From positions 714,501-778,500 of the forward strand of contig JAQJVL010000308.1 of NCBI GenBank assembly GCA_035578905.1: a DNA stretch of 64,000 bases, in the 5' to 3' direction. The number at the start of each line of letters is the position of its first letter. Position 1 is the first letter of the stretch. The stretch comes from Stictocephala bisonia (lineage: Eukaryota; Arthropoda; Insecta; Hemiptera; Membracidae). This document shows, piece by piece, positions 1 to 14,800 of the stretch. The translations under genes and the position numbers were made by a program. Below the pieces are notes generated by a model, which had not been told where the DNA came from, did no database searches, and worked only from the letters and a program-made list of their open reading frames with translations.

Positions 1-986
1 AAGAAATATGAAGCTACGTTGGTACTACAGATTGTGTTATTACTGATATAACAAGTGATACTTTTCATTGTGGTTTATCAACAAACTATGGTAAAGGCAA
101 TTTTAAGGAATGTTTCATTGTTTTATGTCTTAAGAATTAGAAGAATTGTAATTTCTTATAGCAGACTCAAACAATTGGGGAAAGAAGCCGATGCAACGTG
201 TCTAGAACATTAATTACAATCGTCAGTATTAATAGCATCTAAAATAGAACACCTCAGTTGCCAGCTCAGTCAATTTCTCCATACAGCTGGCTGATTTCTC
301 CATACAAGTGATCTTGTGCCAGCTGATTGATTTCTTGACAAAGCTATTGATGATGTGTTGGTATTATTAAACTTGGCTCCTCGTTTCACAATGCCAATAT
401 TTAAACATAATCCTGAAGGTACACAAAAATTAACATGATTTTAACAATGGTTTGAAACACATCTGACATTAAGTACAACGTATCACGTATATTATTCATG
501 TATTATCTATTACTACAAAAATACAAGTTTTTAGAAAATGTCACTGACCGACTCACAATGACTACAAAGTTGGAGCTTTTACTGAAGGTACGGCTGTAAG
601 TGAAAATAGAAACAATAGAATTTTGAAGACTTAATCGTCTGAAAATCTAAGAACTATCAGCGAAAATAGTATAATAAATATATTACAATGCTTATTGTGT
701 TGTAGTTAACATAAGGTAAGTAAGTAAATGAGCAGCTGTGAATGTTTAGGAAGACATACTGATATCGACTATGTATTGTTACAATAACGTAGTCCACTAC
801 GAGTGGTCCACAGTTCTTTGAGTGAGAGAGTGGGTCTAAATCATTGAGTAAATCTAAAAATTGAAAACAATTACGATTTATATCTCATATTATTAAACTT
901 TGAAGGGGTGTTTATATATTAAAATCAAGGCCATGTTATTGGCAGATCTTAATTGGAATCATGTTGAACATTGCCTCATTAAAATA
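1..986. other. AT-rich non-coding stretch, no feature seen
   Basis: No convincing coding region, RNA gene or tandem repeat is visible here on either strand. It is ordinary AT-rich intergenic-looking DNA up to the palindromic element that begins at 987. Confidence 0.5.
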
Positions 987-1385
987 CGGGGTGTTTTAAA
1001 AAGAATGACCCGATTTTAAACATCTATATTTATTAGAATAAAGGACTTTACCCAAACATATAGGACACTAAAATACTCACAAAAGAATTAATTTAAAGAA
1101 AATATATCATAAATGTTCAATGTGTCCAACATTTGCAGCATGAATGACGTCTAGTCGATAGCTGAATTTCAAATAAACACCTTACATACAGTTTGAAACG
1201 ATCTCAGCTATAGACTAGATGTCATGCTAGCTGCATATGGAGCACATATTGAACATATATGTTACATTTTCGTAAACTGCATTATTTTATGATTATTTTA
1301 ATATATAATATGTTTTTTATATAAATCCCTTGTTTCTAATAAATATAGCTATTTAAGATCGGGTAATTCTTTTTTAAACACTCTG
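987..1385. mobile_element. Palindromic (foldback) MITE, mariner-like ends, TA flanks
   Basis: The left end (GGGGTGTTTTAAAAAGAATG, then ACCCGATTTTAAA) is matched in reverse complement by the right end (GGGTAATTCTTTTTTAAACA preceded by TTTAAGATC). The inverted match continues inward: GACGTCTAGTCGATAGCTGA on the left pairs with CAGCTATAGACTAGATGTC on the right. Nearly the whole ~400 bp is therefore a hairpin. A TA dinucleotide flanks both ends (985-986 and 1386-1387), as expected for Tc1/mariner-type target duplication. There is no transposase frame, so it is non-autonomous. The family assignment is inferred from the ends and TA flanks only. Confidence 0.75.
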
Positions 1386-1387
1386 TA

Positions 1388-2850
1388 CATTAGATTTTAT
1401 GTTCAACTGTGTATATCGTTTGGATGTATATTGCATGGATATATAGTTAAAAGCCTGATGATTTGATAAATAAATTAGAGTCATTGATTTAATAAATATT
1501 AACTAATGTGATGAGAAACGCACTCGGTCTGAGTTGACAAGTAATTGACGTGAACTTGAGGTATAAAATAAATATATTCCTATATGCACGATAGGGTATC
1601 CCCTGATTAGCGTCCGTTTGTATTTTAAATACCACCAGGTTGTACGAAAAATGTCCACAAATTTAAATTTAGTATGGTTTATACTTTTTTGTCTCTAATG
1701 ATATAATATAGGGTAACTATTCCAGGAAGCAAGTTAGGTTTGCATTAAATTCGCATTAGGTGAACAGACTGTTAATTACTTCAATAAAAAGTTGTAATTT
1801 GTCGGAGGAGTCTACTGCTGGCTGGATTGGATCCCGTCATGCATTTTATATTAACTCATCTTGAACGGAGCCCTGGAGACTGCTACGGTTTCATATCACG
1901 ACGTCAGCAATGTTACAATTTCTCGATAATAAGTTGTATATTTTAGTTATTTTATATAAGTTCTTATTTATACAACAGTTTCAGTCAAATTGACATGAAA
2001 CTCATTTCAACTCAATCTTGTTTTTATATTACTTGCCGTTATAAGTTTCGAGCTTGTCCAGAATTGGTACACTAGACAAACATTTAATTTTACCAAGCAA
2101 TATTTTATTGCTTATAAGAATTATTCTATTATTTTAGTAAATACATCGTAGTTTTATGTAATATTATGCAAGTATGGCTACGTTTACACATGTTATCTAT
2201 AGTTATAATTTTAACAATAATAATTAAAAAATACACACTATACAGACACTTAAATGTGATATATTCCAAAAATAAAAAATTATAAAAATGAGGTTTTAAA
2301 ATGTTACACTTTGGTATCAATTTGTCATCTTAAAACCTGTCAAATTTCAAGTACATATATTATTTATAAAAGTAATATATATGTAAAAATACAAACATTA
2401 ATGGAATTGTTAAAAAAGGTATTATATTACAGAAGCTTATTTACATTATCTTTTAAAAAGGTTGATAGTTAAAAATTAATGATCTAATGCAAAAGTATTA
2501 TGTTAAAATGTTATTTATCATATTTTTAGTTATATTTTTACATTTTACAAAATCTAAAGACTGTTACTTCAGCAGAAACAGACAGATTTTTGTTTATGTA
2601 GAATATGTATTAACTACACAGAAACAATTATGATAAAAGCTGTAACGATAAAGCCATATAAATCGTTTTGATCATGATATTTCAATAAAAGGACTGTGAC
2701 AACAATAAAATTATAAAAGTTGTATATATAATGAATACAATATTTAAGTGAATAATTGAATACTGTATTTATTTTAGTAGCTTAGAAAGATATAAACTGC
2801 ATATTGAATCGTGTACCTACAGTAAATGTGAATGTATAGACGAGTTCTGC
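1388..2850. other. AT-rich non-coding stretch, no feature seen
   Basis: No gene, RNA or ordered repeat could be supported. Short open frames here have no recognisable motif and a composition typical of AT-rich noise. Confidence 0.5.
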
Positions 2851-2852
2851 GA

Positions 2853-4600
2853 AGTTGTGTGTGTATGGTCAGCTGTATGTGTATGGTCAGTTGTATGTGT
2901 ACGGTCAGCTGTATGTGTATGGTCAGCTGTAAGTGTATGGTCAGCTGTATGTGTATGGTCAGGTGTAAGTGTATGGTCATCTGTATGTGTTTGGTCAGCT
3001 GTATGTGTATAGTCAGTTGTATGTGTACGGTCAGCTGTATGTGTATGTCAGTTGTATGTGTATGGTCAGCTGTAAGCGTATGGTCATCTGTATGTGTTTG
3101 GTCAGGTGTATGTGTATGGTCAGTTGTATGTATATGGTCAGCTGTATATGTATGGTGAGCTGTATGTGTACGGTCAGCTGTATGTGTATGGTCAGTTGTA
3201 TGTGTAAGGTCAGCTGTATGTGTATGGTCAGCTGTATGTGTATGGTCAGCTGTATGTGTATGGTCAGTTGTATGTGTATGGTCAGCTATATGTGTATGGT
3301 AAGTTGTATGTGTATAGTCAACTCTATGTGTATGGTCAGTTGTATGTGTATGGTCAGCTGTATGTGTATGGTCAGCTGTATATGTATGGTCAGTTGTATG
3401 TGTATGGTCAGTTGTATGTGTATGGTCAGCTGTATGTGTATGGTCAGTTGTATGTGTATGGTCAGCTGTATGTGTATGGTCAGCTATATTTAGATGGTCA
3501 GTTTTATGTGTAGGTCAAAGTATGTGTATGGTCAGCTGTATGTGTATGGTCAGTTGTATGTGTATGGTCAGCTGTATGTGTACGGTCAGTTGTATGTGTA
3601 TGGTCAGCTGTATGTGTATGGTCAGCTGTATGTGTATGGTCAGTTGTATGTGTAATGTCAGTTGTATGTGTACGGTCAGCTGTATGTGTATGGTCAGTTG
3701 TATGTGTATGGTCAGCTGTATGTGTATGGTCAGCTGTATGTATATGGTCAGTTGTATGTGTACGGTCAGCTGTATGTGTATGGTCAGTTGTATGTGTATG
3801 GTCAGCTGTATGTGTATGGTCAGCTGTATGTGTATGGTCAGTTGTATGTGTAAGGTCAGCTGTATGTGTATGGTCAGTTGTATGTGTACGTTCAGCTGTA
3901 TGTGTATGGTCAGCTGTAAGTGTATGGTCATCTGTATGTTTTTGGTCAGCTGTATGTATAGTCAGTTGTATGTGTACGGTCTGCTATATGTGTATGGTCA
4001 GCTGTAAGTGTATGGTCATCTGTATGTTTTTGGTCAGCAGTATGTATAGTCAGTTGTATGTGTACAGTCTGCTATATGTGTATGGTCAGCTGTATGTGTA
4101 TGGTCAGTTGTATGTGTACGGTCAGCTGTATGTGTATGGTCAGCTGTATGTGTATTGTCAGTTGTATGTGTATGGTCAGCTGTATGTATATGGTCAGTTG
4201 TATGTGTATGGTCAGCTGTATGTGTATGGTCAGCTGTATGTGTATGGTCAGTTGTATGTGTAATGTCAGTTGTATGTGTACGGTCAGCTGTATGTGTATG
4301 GTCAGTTGTATGTATATGGTCAGCTGTATGTGTATGGTCAGCTGTATGTGTATAGTCAGCTGTATGTGTATGGTCAGTTGTATGTGTATGGTCAGCTGTA
4401 TGTGTATGGTCAGTTGTATTTGTATGGTCAGCTGTATGTATATGGTCAGCTGTATGTGTATGGTCAGCTGTATGTGTATGGTCTGTTGTATGTGTATGGT
4501 CAGCTTTATGCGTATGGTCTGCTGTAAGTGTATGGTCAGTTGTATGTGTACGGTCAGCTCTATGTGTATGGTCAGGTGTATGTGTACGGTCAGCTGTTAT
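2853..4600. repeat. 18-bp minisatellite array A (about 97 units)
   Basis: Tandem copies of an 18-bp unit, consensus TGTATGTGTATGGTCAGY. The main variable position gives CAGCTG or CAGTTG. The variant TGTACGGTCAG is frequent in this array and rare in the larger array downstream. Internal duplications are visible, for example the segment with TCTGTATGTTTTTGGTCAGC at about 3928 recurring at about 4016. Because 18 is divisible by three and the unit has no stop, open frames run across it on both strands; these are not taken as genes. Confidence 0.97.
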
Positions 4601-4608
4601 ATCAGCTG

Positions 4609-4923
4609 TCACTTGTATACTCGGCTCGCCACTTATATACTCGGCTCACCACTTATATACTCGGCTCGCCACTTGTATACTCGGCTCGCCACTTGTATAC
4701 TCGGCTCGCCACTTGTATACTCGGCTCGCCACTTGTATACTCGGCTCGCCACTTATATACTCGGCTCGCCACTTATATACTCGGCTCGCCACTTATATAC
4801 TCGGCTCGCCACTTGTATACTCGGCTCGCCACTTATATACTCGGCTCGCCACTTGTATACTCGGCTCGCCACTTGTATACTCGGCTCGCCACTTGTATAC
4901 TCGGCTCGCCACTTGTATACTCG
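4609..4923. repeat. 20-bp minisatellite array (about 16 units)
   Basis: Sixteen copies of a 20-bp unit, CACTTGTATACTCGGCTCGC, almost identical except for one A/G switch (ATATAC or GTATAC) and one CACC variant. It directly follows 18-bp array A after a short transition at 4590-4609. The unit is unrelated to the 18-bp unit. The final copy runs into unique DNA at GTATACTCGAATAG. Confidence 0.97.
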
Positions 4924-5198
4924 AATAGACGACTCATAACATAACCTGAATAATATATAAATAATTCAGGAGAATAATATCTTTAATTTCATACTCAAAA
5001 GTTATGCGTTAAGTTATCACTAAATTCATGCTTTTCTTATATATTTTACTGTGGGTTTATTTATTTGAATTTGTTAAAACCTGGAGGTGTTTGGGACAAA
5101 GGAAACGAATAATTTTAATATCTCATTCGAATTTGCTTTTTCGGTAACAGTGAGGCTAGATTTGGACTTGTATTCGTGAGTGTGGATGGACCTATCTA

Positions 5199-5838
5199 TG
5201 TATGTCATTTTTAGGCGTTTACCTCTACTTCGCTTCTCTGAATTAGTAGAAACCAAGGCATTGTCAAAAAGAGTTCTTGGTGGACGGAGTTCAGTATTAT
5301 GGACTGTTTTTGGTGTAAATGTGCCCGGCTATTGTATGCCTATTATTCATACTTTTTTACTTGTTTTGCGTCTTGCGGAACTGCTTTTGTAGAATAGTCC
5401 CTATGGCCTGTTTGAAATGTAGAAATATACTATTTTAATTTTCTTTGTTTAGGGAACCATGCATTTATTCTATATTTGGAGGTTAGCAAGTTAAATCTAT
5501 TGAATTTGTTATTTTCTGGGTTTATGTTACCTATGCTGCTGCAAGTTTAAATGGTTCTATAATTCTATGATGTCGGTATAAGGTCTTTCTGAAGCAGAGG
5601 CTGTCGGCCGTGTTGGTTTTAATCCCATAAGAACAATGTTATTTGCGAATCCTTATTTTTTCGTTATTTATTGAACAAAAGTTGTGCATGAGGTGTCATT
5701 TTAAACTTTATCGAATTGCACATTTTGTTTGCTTTTGATATTTTGAATACATACGCCTAGTTTTGAAAAATAGGAGAAAATAAAAAACTTTAATCTAAAT
5801 ATGTTTTATATATAAGTAATTAGGAGTTCGCAGAACAA
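5199..5838. repeat. Unique segment, copy 1 of a ~650-bp direct duplication flanking the 18-bp arrays
   Basis: From TATGTATGTCATTTTTAGGC onward this segment matches 21278-21935 with only scattered substitutions. Copy 1 lacks 12 bp that copy 2 has (around GGAATTCAATAG) and lacks about 10 bp near its right end. At about 5838-5855 it runs from TTAATTCCATT straight into the 18-bp repeat, whereas copy 2 continues into unique DNA. A frame of about 65 codons (ending near 5392) is open in both copies, and the 12-bp difference keeps it in phase, but it matches no family I recognise and shows amino-acid changes between copies. Confidence 0.9.
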
Positions 5839-5852
5839 TCTGTTAATTCCAT

Positions 5853-8800
5853 TGTATGTGTAAGTTCAGTTGTATGTGTATGTTCAGCTGTATGTGTATG
5901 TTCAGATGTATGTGTATGGTCAGCTGTATGTGTATTGTCAGTTGTATGTGTATGGTCAGTTGTATGTGTATGGTTAGTTATATATGTATGGTCAGTTGTA
6001 TGTGTATGTTAAGCTGTATGTGTTTGGTCAGCTATATGTGTATGTTCAGTTGTATGTGTATGGTCAGTTGTAGGTGTATGGTCAGTTGTATGTGTATGTT
6101 CAGCTGTATGTGTATGTTCAGATGTATGTGTATGGTCAGCTGTATGTGTATGGTCAGTTGTATGTGTATGATCAGCTGTATGTGTATGTGCAGCTGTATT
6201 TGTATGTTCAGATGTATGTGTATGGTAAGGTGTATGTGTATGGTTAGTTGTATGTGTATGGTCAGCATTATGTGTATGGTCAGTTGTATGTGTATGGTCA
6301 GCTGTATGTGTATGGTCAGCTGTATGTGTATGTTTAGATGTATGTGTATGGTCAGTTGTATGTGTTTGATAGGCTGTATGTGTATGGTCAGCTGTATGCG
6401 TATGGTGAGTTGTATGTGTTTGGTCAGCTGTATGTGTATAGTCAGAAATATGTGTATGGTCAGTTGTATGTGTTTGGTCAGCTGTCTGTGTATGGTCAGC
6501 TGTATTTGTATGGTCAGTTGTATGTGTATGGTCAGTTGTATGTGTATGGTCAGTTGTATATGTATAGTCAGCTGTATGTGTATGATCAGATATATGTGTA
6601 TAGTCAGCTGTATGTGTATGGTCAGCTGTATGTGAATGGTCAGTTACATGTGTATGGTCAGCTGTATGTGTATGTTCAGTTATATGTGTTAGGTCAGCTA
6701 TATGTGTATGGTATGTTGTATGTGTATAGTAAGTTGTATGTGTATGGTGAGTTATATATGTATGGTCAGTTGTATGTGTATGTTCAGCTGTATGTATATG
6801 ATCAGATGTATGTGTATGGTCAGTTGTATGTGTATGTTCAGTTGTATGTGTATGGTCAGCTGTATGTGAATGGTCAGTTGTATGTGTATGGTCAGCTATA
6901 TGTGTATGGTCAGTTGTATGTGTATGGTCAGTTGTATGTGTATAGTCAGTTGTATGTATATGATGAGTTATATGTGTATGGTCAGTTGTATGTGTATGGT
7001 CAGTTGTATGTGTATGTTCAGTTTTATGTGTATGTTCAGCTCTACGTGTATGTTCAGATGTATGTGTATGGTCAGCTGTATGTGTATGGTCAGTTGTATG
7101 TGTATGGTCAGTTGTATGTGTATGGTGAGTTATATGTGAATGGTCAGTTGTATGTGTATGGTCAGCTGTATGTGTATGGTAAGTTGTATGTGTATGTTCA
7201 GTTGTATGTGTATGGTCAGTTGTATGTGTATGGTCAGTTGTATGTGTATGTTCAGCTGTATGTGTTTGTTCAGATGTATGTGTATGGTCAGCTGTATGTG
7301 TATGGTCGGTTGTATGTATATGGTCAGTTTTATGTGTATGGTCAGTTTTACGTGTATGTTCAGTTGTATGTGTTTGGTCAGCTATATGTGTATGGTCAGT
7401 TGTATGTGTATGTTCAGTTGTATGTGTATGTTCAGCTGTATGTGTATGTTCAGATGTATGTGTATGGTCAGCTGTATGTCTATGGTCAGTTGTATGTGTA
7501 TGGTGAGTTATATATGTATGGTCAGTTGTACGTGTATGTTCAGCTGTATATGTATGTTCAGATGTATGTGTATGGTCAGCTGTATGTGTGTGGTCAGTTT
7601 TATGTGTATGTTCAGTTTTATGTGTATGTTCAGCTGTATGTGTATGTTCAGATGTATGTGTATGGTCAGCTGTATGTGTATGGTCAGTTGTATGTGTATG
7701 GTCAGTTGTATGTGTATGGTCAGTTGTATGTGTATGGTGAGTTATATATGTATGGTCAGTTGTATGTGTATGGTCAGCTGTATGTGTATGGTAAGTTGTA
7801 TGTGTATGTTCAGTTGTATGTGTATGGTCAGTTGTATGTGTATGGTCAGTTGTATGTGTATGGTCAGTTGTATGTGTATGTTCAGCTGTATGTGTATGTT
7901 CAGATGTATGTGTATGGTCAGCTTTATGTGTATGGTCAGTTGTATGTGTATGATCAGCTGTATGTGTATGTGCAGCTGTATTTGTATGTTCAGATGTATG
8001 TGTATGGTAAGCTGTATGTGTATGGTCAGTTGTATGTGTATGGTCAGCTGTATGTGTATGGTCAGTTGTATGTGTATGGTCAGCTGTATGTGTATGGTCA
8101 GTTATATGTGTTAGGTCAGCTATAAGTGTATTGTAAGTTGTATGTGTATAATCAGTTGTATGTGTATAGTCAGTTGTATGTGTATGGTGAGTTATATATG
8201 TATGGTCAGTTGTATGTGTATGTTCAGCTGTATGTGTTTGTTCAGATGTATGTGTATGATCAGCTGTATGTGTATGGTCAGTTGTATTTGTATGTTCAGT
8301 TGTATGTGTATGGTCAGCTGTATGTATATGGTCAGTTGTATGTGTATGGTCAGCTATATGTGTATGGTCAGTTGTATGTGTATGGTCAGTTGTATGTGTA
8401 TGGTCAGTTGTATGTGTATGTTCAGATGTATGTGTATGTTCAGATGTATGTGTATGGTCAGCTGTATGTGTATGGTCAGTTGTATGTATATGGTTAGTTT
8501 TATGTGTATAGTCAGTTGTATGTGTATGGTCAGCTGTATGTGTATGGTCAGTTGTATGTGTATGTTCAGTTGTATGTGTATGTTCAGCTGTATGTGTATG
8601 TTCAGATGTATGTGTATGGTCAGCTGTATGTGTATGGTCAGTTGTATGTGTATGGTGAGTTATAAATGTATGGTCAGTTGTATGTGTATGTTCAGCTCTA
8701 TGTGTATGTTCAGATGTATGTCTATGGTCAGCTGTATGTGTATGGTCAGTTGTATGTCTATGGTCAGTTTTATGTGTATGGTCAGTTGTATGTGTATGTT

Positions 8801-11800
8801 CAGTTGTATGTGTATGTTCAGCTGTATGTGTATGTTCAGATGTATGTGTATGGTCAGCTGTGTGTGTATGGTCAGTTGTATGTGTATGGTCAGTTGTATG
8901 TGTATGGTGAGTTATATGTGTATGGTAAGTTGTATAAGTATGGTCAGCTGTATGTTTATGGTCAGTTGTATTTGTATGTTCAATTGTATGTGTATGGTCA
9001 GTTTTATGTGTATGTTCAGCTATATGTGTACGTTCAGATGTATGTTTATAGTCAGCTGTATGTGTATGGTCAGTTGTATGTGTATGGTCAGCTGTATGTG
9101 TATGGTCAGTTGTGTGTGTATGATCAGTTGTATGTGAATGGTCAGTGGTATGTGTTTGGTGAGTTATATGTGTATGTACAGTTGTATGTGTATAGTCAGC
9201 TGTATGTGTATGTTCAGATGTATGTGTATGGCCAGCTGTATGTGTATGGTCAGTTGTATGTGTATGGCCAGTTGTATGTGTATGGTCAGCTATATGTGTA
9301 TGGTCAATTGTATGTGTATGGTCAGCTGTATGTGTATGGTCAGTTGTATGTGTATCGTCAGTTGTATGTTTATGGTCAGTTGTATGTGTATGGTGAGTTA
9401 TATGTGTATGGTCAGTTGTATGTGTATGGTCAGCTGTATGTGTATGGTCAGTTGTATGTGTATGTTCAGTTGTATGTGTATGGTCAGTTGTATGTGTATG
9501 TTCAGCTGTATGTGTATTTTCAGATGTATGTGTATGTTCAGATGTATGTGTATATTCAGTTGTATGTCTATGTTCAGTGTTATGTGTATGGTCAGTTGTA
9601 TGTGTATGGTCAGCTGTATTTGTATGTTCAGATATATGTGTATGTTCAGCTGTATGTGTATGTTCAGATGTATGTGTATGGTCAGCTGTATGTGTATGGT
9701 CAGTTGTATGTCAATGGTCAGTTTTATGTGTTTGGTCAGTTGTATGTATTTGTTCAGTTGTATGTGTATGTTCAGCTGTATGTGTATGTTCAGATGTATG
9801 TGTATGGTCAGCTGTATGTGTATGGTCAGTTGTATGTGTATGGTTAGCTGTATGTGTATGGTCAGTTTTATGTGTATGGTCAGTTGTATGTGTATGGTGA
9901 GTTATATGTGTATGGTCAGCTGTATGTGTATGGTCAGCTGTATGTGTATGTTCAGTTGTATGTGTATGGTCAGTTGTATGTGTATGGTCAGCTGCATGTG
10001 TATGGTCAGTTGTATGTGTTTGGTCAGCTGTATGTGTATGGTCAGCTATATGTGTATGGTCTGTTGTATGTGTATGGTCAGCTGTATGTGTATGGTCAGC
10101 TGTATGTGTATGGTCAGTTGTATGTGTATGGTCAGTTGTATGTGTATGATAAGTTAAATGTGTATGGTCAGTTTTATGTGTATGGTCAGTTGAATGGACA
10201 TGTTCAGTTGTATGTGAATGTTCAGCTGTATGTGTATATTCAGATCTATGTGTATGGTTAGCTGTATGTGTATGGTCAGTTGTATGTGTATATTCAGTTT
10301 TATGTGTATGGTCAGTTGTATGTGTATGGTGAGTTATATGTGTATGGTCAGCTGTATGTGTATGGTCAGCTGTATGTGTATGTTCAGTTGTATGTGTATG
10401 GTCAGCTGTATGTGTATGGTCAGCTGTATGTGTATGTTTAGATGTATGTGTATGGTCAGTTGTATGTGTTTTATAGGCTGTATGTGTATGGTCAGCTGTA
10501 TGTGTATAGTCAGTTGTATGTGTTTGGTCAGCTGTATGTGTATAGTCAGAAATATGTGTATGGTCAGTTGTATGTGTTTGGTCAGCTTCTGTGTATGGTC
10601 AGCTGTATTTTTATGGTCAGTTGTATGTGTATGGACAGTTGTATGTGTATGGTCAGTTGTATATGTATAGTCAGCTGTATGTGTATGTTCAGCTGTATGT
10701 GTATGATCAGATGTATGTGTATGGTCAGCTGTATGTGTATGGTCAGCTGTATGTGAATGGTCAGTTATATGTGTATGGTCAGCTATATGTGAATGTTCAG
10801 ATGTATGTGTATGGTCAGCTATATGTGTATGGTCATTTGTATGTGTATGGTCAGTTGTATGTATACGGTGAGTTATATGTGTATGGTCAGTTGTATGTGT
10901 ATGTTCAGTTGTATGTATATGTTCAGCTGTATGTGTATGTTCAGATGTATGTGTATGGTCAGCTGTATGTGTATTGTCAGTTGTATGTGTATGGTCAGTT
11001 GTATGTGTATGGTGAGTTATATATGTATGGTCAGTTGTATGTGTATGGTCAGCTGTATGTGTATGGTAAGTTGTATGTGTATGTTCAGTTGTATGTGTAT
11101 GGTCAGTTGTATGTGTATGGTCAGTTGTATGTATATGTTCAGCTGTATTTGTATGTTCAGATGTATGTGTATGGTCAGCTGTATGTGTATGGTCAGTTGT
11201 ATATGTATGATCAGCTGTATGTGTATGTGCAGCTGTATTTGTATGTTCAGATGTATGTGTATGGTAAGCTGTATGTGTATGGTTAGTTGTATGTGTATGG
11301 TCAGCATTATGGGTATGGTCAGTTGTATGTGTATGGTCAGCTGTATGTGTATGGTCAGTTATATGTGTATGTTCAGATGTATGTGTATGGTCAGCTGTAT
11401 GTGTATGGTCAGTTGTATGTGTATGGTCAGTTGTATGTGTATAGTCAGCTGTATGTGAATGGTCAGTTGTATGTGTATGGTCAGCTATATGTGTATGTTC
11501 AGATGTATGTGTATGGTCAGCTGTATGTGTATGGTCAGTTGTATGTGTATGTTTAGTTGTATGTGTATGATCAGCTGTATGTGAATGGTCAGTTGTATGT
11601 GTATGGTCAGCTATATGTGTATGGTCAGTTGTATGTGTATGGTCAGTTGTATGTGTATGGTCAGTTGTATGTATTTGATGAGTTATATGTGTATGGTCAG
11701 TTGTATGTGTATGGTCAGTTGTATGTGTATGTTCAGTTTTATGTGTATGTTCAGCTGTATGTGTATGTTCAGCTGTATGTGTATGGTCAGCTGTATGTGT

Positions 11801-14800
11801 ATGATCAGTTGTATGTGTATGGTCAGTTGTATGTGTATGGTGAGTTATATGTGTATGGTCAGTTGTATGTGTATGGTCAGCTGTATGTGTATGGTCAGTT
11901 GTATGTGTATGGTGAGTTATATGTGTATGGTCAGTTGTATGTGTATGGTCAGCTGTATGTGTATGGTAAGTTGTATGTGTATGTTCAGTTGTATGTGTAT
12001 GGTCAGTTGTATGTGTATGGTCAGTTGTATGTGTATGTTCAGCTGTATGTGTATGTTCAGATGTATGTGTATGCTCAGCTGTATGTGTATGGTCAGTTGT
12101 ATGTATATGGTCAGTTTTATGTGTATGGTCAGTTGTATGTGTATGTTCAGTTGTATGTGTATGGTCAGCTGTATGTGTATGGTCAGTTGTATGTGTATGT
12201 TCAGTTGTATGTGTATGTTCAGCTGTATGTGTATGTTCAGCTGTATGTGTATGGTCAGCTGTATGTGTATGATCAGTTGTATGTGTATGGTCAGTTGTAT
12301 GTGTATGGTGAGTTATATGTGTATGGTCAGTTGTATGTGTATGGTCAGTTGTATGTGTATGTTCAGTTGTATGTGTATGTTTAGCTGTAAGTGTATGTTC
12401 AGATGTATGTGTATGGTCAGCTGTATGTGTATGGTCAGTTGTATGTGTATGGTCAGTTGTATGTGTATGTTCAGTTGTATGTGTATGGTCAGTTGTATGT
12501 GTATGTTCAGCTGTATGTGTATGTTCAGATGTATGTGTATGGTCAGCTTTATGTGTATGGTCAGTTGTATGTGTATGATCAGCTGTATGTGTATGTGCAG
12601 CTGTATTTGTATGTTCAGATGTATGTGTATGGTCAGCTGTATGTGTATGGTCAGTTGTATGTATATGGTCAGTTTTATGTGTATAGTCAGTTGTATGTGT
12701 ATGTTCAGTTGTATGTGTATGGTAAGCTGTATGTGTATGGTCAGTTGTATGTGTATGTTCAGTTGTATGTGTATGTTCAGCTGTATGTGTATGTTCAGAT
12801 GTATGTGTATGGTCAGCTGTATGTGTATTGTCAGTTGTATGTCTATGGTCAGTTTTATGTATATGGTCAGTTGTATGTGTATGTTCAGTTGTATGGGTAT
12901 GTTCAGCTGTATGTGTATGTTCAAATGTATGTGTATGGTCAGCTGTATGTGTATGGTCAGTTGTATGTGTATGGTCAGTTTTATGTGTATGGTGAGTTAT
13001 ATGTGTATGGTCAGTTGTATAAGTATGGTCAGCTGTATGTTTATGGTCAGTTGTATGTGTATGTTCAATTGTATGTGTATGGTCAGTTTTATGTGTATAT
13101 TCAGCTGTATGTGTATGTTCAGATGTATGTTTATAGTCAGCTGTATGTGTATGGTCAGTTGTATGTGTATGGTCAGCTGTATGTGTATGGTCAGTTGTGT
13201 GTGTATGATCAGTTGTATGTGAATGGTCAGTGGTATGTGTTTGGTGAGTTATATGTGTATGGACAGTTGTATGTGTATGGTCAGCTGTATGTGTATGTTC
13301 AGATGTATGTGTATGGTCAGCTGTATATATATGGTCAGTTGTATGTGTATGGCTTGTTGTATGTGTATGGTCAGCTATATGTGTATGGTCAGTTGTATGT
13401 GTATGGTCAGCTGTATGTGTATGGTCAGTTGTATGTGTATCGTCAGTTGTATGTTTATGGTCAGTTGTATGTGTATGGTGAGTTATATGTGTATGGTCAG
13501 TTGTATGTGTATGGTCAGTTGTATGTGTATGGTCAGCTATATGTATATGGTCAGTTGTATGTGTATGTTCAGTTGTATGTGTATGGTCAGTTGTATGTGT
13601 ATGTTCAGCTGTATGTGTATTTTCAGATGTATGTGTATGTTCAGATGTATGTGAATGGTCAGTTGTATGTGTTTGGTGAGTTATATGTGTATGGTCAGTT
13701 GTATGTGTATAGTCAGCGGTATGTGTATGTTCAGATATATGTGTATGTTCAGCTGTATGTGTATGTTCAGATGTATGTGTATGGTCAGCTGTATATGTAT
13801 GGTCAGTTGTATGTCAATGGTCAGTTTTATGTGTTTGGTCAGTTTTATGTATTTGTTCAGTTGTATGTGTATGTTCAGCTGTATGTGTATGTTCAGATGT
13901 ATGTGTATGGTCAGCTGTATGTGTATGGTCAGTTGTATGTGTATGGTTAGCTGTATGTGTATGGTCAGTTTTATGTGTATGGTCAGTTGTATGTGTATGG
14001 TGAGTTATATGTGTATGGTCAGCTGTATGTGTATGGTCAGCTGTATGTGTATGTTCAGTTGTATGTGTATGGTCAGTTGTATGTGTATGTTCAGCTGTAT
14101 GTGTATGTTCAGTTGTATGTTTATGGTCAGGTGTAGGTGTATGGTCAGTTGAATGTGTATGGTCAGCTGTATATGTATGTTCAGCTGTATGTGTATGTTC
14201 AGATGTATGTGTATGGTCAGCTGTATGTGTATGGTCAGTTATATGTGTATGGTCAGCTGTATGTGTATGGTCAGTTCAATGTGTATGGTCAGCTGTATGT
14301 GTATGGTCAGTTGTATGTGTTAGGTCAGCTATATGAGTATGGTAAGTTGTATGTGTATGGTCAGTTGTATGTGTATGGTGAGTTATATTTGTATGGTCAG
14401 TTGTATGTGTATGTTTAGCTGTATGTGTATGTTTAGATGTATGTGTATGGTCAGGTGTATGTGTATGGTCAGTTGTATGTCTATGGTCAGTTTAATGTGT
14501 ATGGTCAGTTTTATGTGTATGTTCAGTTGTATGTGTATGTTCAGCTGCATGTGTATGTTCAAATGTATGTGTATGGTCAGCTGTATGTGTATGGTCAGTT
14601 GTATGTGTATGGTGAGTTATATATGTATGGTCAGTTGTATGTGTATGTTCAGCTGTATGTGTATGTTCAGATGTATGTGTATGGTCAGCTGTATGTGTAT
14701 GGTCAGTTGTATGTCTATGGTCAGTTTTATGTGTATGGTCAGTTGTATGTGTATATTCAGTTGTATGTGTATGGTCAGCTGTATATGTATGGTCAGCTGT

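Noticed and set aside
2832..4939. Long overlapping open frames (YVYGQL, CMVSCM, TIHIQL periodicities) over array A and the 20-bp array
   Set aside because: An 18-bp stop-free unit is open in several frames on both strands at once. No upstream exon, signal or conserved domain supports translation.
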